From: Bacillota bacterium
GTDB lineage: Bacteria > Bacillota > Clostridia > Lachnospirales > Anaerotignaceae
Direction of reading: 5' to 3'
DNA: 14,597 nucleotides
NCBI GenBank assembly: GCA_030526765.1
Contig: JAUNCB010000005.1
Coordinates: 1-14,597 of the forward strand
Each line of letters begins with the position of its first letter. Within the stretch, counting starts at the first letter, position 1. Made by a program: the position numbers and the translations under genes. The notes beneath the pieces were generated by a model. It had not been told where the DNA came from and made no database searches. It worked only from the letters and a program-made list of their open reading frames with translations. Of the stretch, positions 12,647 to 14,597 are shown in pieces.

Positions 12647-13963
12647 ATGCAATATATTGGACCATTATTATTACAGGTGGTGCTGATCGCACTGAATGCG
12701 ATCTTTGCCAGTGCGGAGATCGCTGTGATCTCCATGAACGATACAAAGCTGCAGCGTATGGCGAAGGAGGGGGACGGACGGGCGAAGCGTCTGGTTGCCC
12801 TGACGGAGCAGCCTGCGAAATTCTTAGCGACCATTCAGGTTGCCATCACACTGGCAGGTCTGCTGGGGTCTGCTTTTGCAGCGGAAAACTTTGCGGACCC
12901 TGTGGTGGGGGCGCTGCTGGCAGCGGGGATCGCTGTGCCCGAGGGTGTGCTGCGTTCCGTTGTGGTTATCGTGATCACCATGGTGCTGGCATACTTTAAT
13001 CTGGTGTTCGGTGAGCTGGTGCCCAAGCGTGTTGCTATGAAAAAGGTGGAAAGCATGGCACTGGGGATGAGCGGGATGCTGACAGGAGTATCCAAGGTGT
13101 TTGCGCCTCTGGTTGCTCTGCTGACCATTTCCACCAATGCCATTCTGAAGCTGATGGGTATTGACCCCGAGGATGAGGATGAGGTGGTTTCCGAAGAGGA
13201 AATTTATATGATGCTGGAGGTAGGTGCGGAAAAGGGCACCATCGACAGAGAGGAAACAGAATGGATCCGCAACGTATTTGCCTTTGACGATACATCTGTG
13301 GAAGAGGTCTGCACCCACCGTGTGGATGTGGTGGCTCTGGGTATGGAGGAAACGGATGCGGAATGGAAGGAAACCATTCTGGAGAGCCGTTATACCTATT
13401 ATCCCGTTTACGGCGAGGATCAGGATGATATCGTGGCGGTGCTGGATACAAAGGTATATTTCCGTCTGGAGGATAAGAGCAGAGAAAATGTGATGGCGAA
13501 GGCCATGGAAAAGCCCTTCTATGTACCCGAAACCATGAAGGCGGACGTGCTGTTCCGCAATCTGAAGCTGGAGAAAAAGCATTTTGCCGTTGTACTGGAT
13601 GAATACGGCGGTCTGAGCGGTGTTATCAGTATCCATGACCTGATGGAGCTTCTGGTGGGCGATATGGATACAGACAGCGAGGAGATCGTTTTTGTGGAAG
13701 AAAACACATGGAAGATTCAGGGCAGTGCTTCTCTGGATGATGTATCCGAGAAGCTGGAGCTGAAGCTGCCTGTGGAGGAATATGATACCTTCGGCGGCTA
13801 TATTTTCGGTGTGCTGGGCAGGATCCCCGATGACGGCTCGAAATTTGAGCTGGAAGCGGGCGGCATGAAGATTCTGGTGGAAAAGGTGGAAAACCACCGT
13901 ATCCTTGACACTGTAGTGAAAAGAGAGGCCTCGGTTTCTGTGGAAAATTCCGAAGAGGTGTGA
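12647..13963 (+). CDS. CNNM/CorC-type (HlyC/CorC) transporter with DUF21, CBS pair and CorC_HlyC domains
   Basis: Integral membrane protein of 438 aa. The DUF21/CNNM membrane domain (about 1-180) has LNAIFASAEIAVISMN (16-31) and the FGELVPKR motif (121-128), and three to four hydrophobic spans. A cytoplasmic CBS-domain pair (about 205-340, with HFAVVLDEYGGLSGVIS at 312-328) and a CorC_HlyC domain (about 345-425, TFGGYIFGVLGRIP at 381-394) follow. Bacterial members such as MpfA and CorC export or help export Mg2+ (and Co2+), the CBS pair sensing Mg-ATP; older annotations call them hemolysins, which is not supported. AAGGAAGGAAAG (12631-12642) precedes the ATG. It sits directly after mntP, so the two may form a divalent-metal export neighbourhood, though with separate transcription control. 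Confidence 0.93.
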   Translation: MQYIGPLLLQVVLIALNAIFASAEIAVISMNDTKLQRMAKEGDGRAKRLVALTEQPAKFLATIQVAITLAGLLGSAFAAENFADPVVGALLAAGIAVPEGVLRSVVVIVITMVLAYFNLVFGELVPKRVAMKKVESMALGMSGMLTGVSKVFAPLVALLTISTNAILKLMGIDPEDEDEVVSEEEIYMMLEVGAEKGTIDREETEWIRNVFAFDDTSVEEVCTHRVDVVALGMEETDAEWKETILESRYTYYPVYGEDQDDIVAVLDTKVYFRLEDKSRENVMAKAMEKPFYVPETMKADVLFRNLKLEKKHFAVVLDEYGGLSGVISIHDLMELLVGDMDTDSEEIVFVEENTWKIQGSASLDDVSEKLELKLPVEEYDTFGGYIFGVLGRIPDDGSKFELEAGGMKILVEKVENHRILDTVVKREASVSVENSEEV

Positions 13964-13969
13964 TAAAAT
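13941..13969 (+). promoter_or_regulatory. Candidate promoter of the sirtuin gene, overlapping the end of the CNNM gene
   Basis: TGGAAA (13941-13946), 17 bases, TAAAAT (13964-13969) preceded by TGA (13961-13963), which is both an extended -10 element and the CNNM stop codon. No terminator separates the two genes, so co-transcription is also possible. Confidence 0.45.
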
Positions 13970-14006
13970 AGAGACAACGAATCGGAAACAGACAGGAGGG
14001 GTTTTT

Positions 14007-14597
14007 ATGGATGAAAAGCTGAAGCAGCTGAAGAGATGGATCGAAGAAAGCAACTATATTGTGTTTTTTGGCGGTGCCGGGGTTTCTACGGAAAGCGGGA
14101 TTCCTGATTTTCGCAGCGAGGGCGGTATTTTTCAGGCCATCAATGAATACGGTGTGCGTCCTGAGGTGATCCTGAGCCATACTTTTTTCCAGCAGAACCC
14201 CGAGGTTTTTTTCAGATATTATAAGAAGACACTGCTCTATCCCGATGCAAAGCCCAATGACTGCCATAAGGCGCTGGCAAAGCTGGAGGAGATGGGCAAA
14301 CTGAAGGCTGTTATTACCCAGAATATTGACGACCTGCATCAGCGGGGCGGCAGCAAAACGGTGCTGGAGCTGCATGGCACCCTGTATAAAAACTATTGTG
14401 TGAAATGTGGAAAGACCTTTGATCTGGATTATGTGACAGCCGATGACGGCATCACCCGATGCGATGCCTGCGGCAGTATCGTACGGCCCGATGTGGTGCT
14501 GTATGAGGAGGGGCTGGATCAGGAGACCCTGTATCAGTCTGTAGATCATATCAGCAAGGCGGATCTGCTTATCGTCGGCGGTACCAGTCTGAATGTG
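14007..14597 (+). CDS. Sir2-family NAD-dependent protein deacylase (partial, 3' end missing)
   Basis: First 197 codons of a sirtuin (family length about 240). It removes acyl groups from protein lysines using NAD+, giving nicotinamide and O-acyl-ADP-ribose. Visible: NAD-binding GGAGVSTESGIPDFRS (22-37), TQNIDDLHQRGG (104-115), catalytic His123 in ELHGTLY, the four zinc cysteines C131/C134 and C152/C155, VRPDVVLYEE (159-168) and the start of the second NAD loop GGTSLNV (191-197), at which the window ends. In the NID-x-LH motif, x is Asp where Gly is more usual; both invariant residues (Asn106, Asp108) are present. The residues that mark desuccinylases in class III enzymes (Tyr and Arg after the first motif) are not evident, so a plain deacetylase is likely. 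AGGAGGGG (13994-14001) precedes the ATG. Confidence 0.94.
   Translation, partial: MDEKLKQLKRWIEESNYIVFFGGAGVSTESGIPDFRSEGGIFQAINEYGVRPEVILSHTFFQQNPEVFFRYYKKTLLYPDAKPNDCHKALAKLEEMGKLKAVITQNIDDLHQRGGSKTVLELHGTLYKNYCVKCGKTFDLDYVTADDGITRCDACGSIVRPDVVLYEEGLDQETLYQSVDHISKADLLIVGGTSLNV

Noticed and set aside
12541..12999. A 152-codon plus-strand frame starting in the CNNM leader and overlapping the gene in another frame
   Set aside because: It has no ribosome binding site, runs through the terminator hairpin, and its second half is an out-of-frame reading of the CNNM gene.
12647..13963. Hemolysin gene
   Set aside because: The HlyC/TlyC name is historical; the domain order DUF21-CBS-CBS-CorC_HlyC is that of a metal transporter.

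Overview
The window looks like chromosome from a low-to-moderate GC Gram-positive anaerobe of the Clostridia (Bacillota), plausibly Lachnospiraceae or an Anaerotignum-like amino-acid fermenter. The clues are strong AGGAGG-type ribosome binding sites, AT-rich spacers around roughly 50% GC genes, many U-tailed hairpin terminators, a tRNA gene without encoded CCA, and families typical of Clostridia (AGCS alanine symporters, VanW proteins, a glucolipid-type GT4 enzyme). The genus is inference. No phage, insertion sequence, CRISPR array or defence island was seen.

Layout. Bases 1-107 are the 3' end of a gene whose C-terminus resembles the GTPase EngB/YsxC, closed by a strong terminator. Bases 496-1890 and 2437-3831 are two tandem sodium:alanine symporters of identical length. 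Each has its own candidate promoter and a related GNRA-loop terminator. They differ at about 45 positions in the first 282 nt and at none in the remaining 1113 nt, the mark of recent gene conversion. Next comes a minus-strand block: a tRNA-Arg(ACG) with a consensus promoter and terminator, and a GT4 glycosyltransferase related to diacylglycerol glucosyltransferases.

A divergent promoter region (about 5541-5789) then leads into plus-strand genes: a compact UvrD/PcrA-like helicase whose stop codon overlaps a 33-codon membrane microprotein gene; a membrane-anchored VanW/G5 cell-wall protein with its own promoter and terminator; and a tight three-gene unit of a HypE/AIR-synthase-like protein, a class I aminotransferase and the manganese exporter MntP. 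A promoter plus a leader with a small reading frame and a terminator hairpin precede a CNNM/CorC-type transporter. A sirtuin runs off the right edge.

Most of the window is housekeeping. The parts deserving a second look are the converted symporter pair, the attenuator-like leader of the CNNM gene next to mntP, the helicase-coupled microprotein, and the HypE-like protein that lacks HypE's C-terminal cysteine and sits with an aminotransferase and a Mn exporter.
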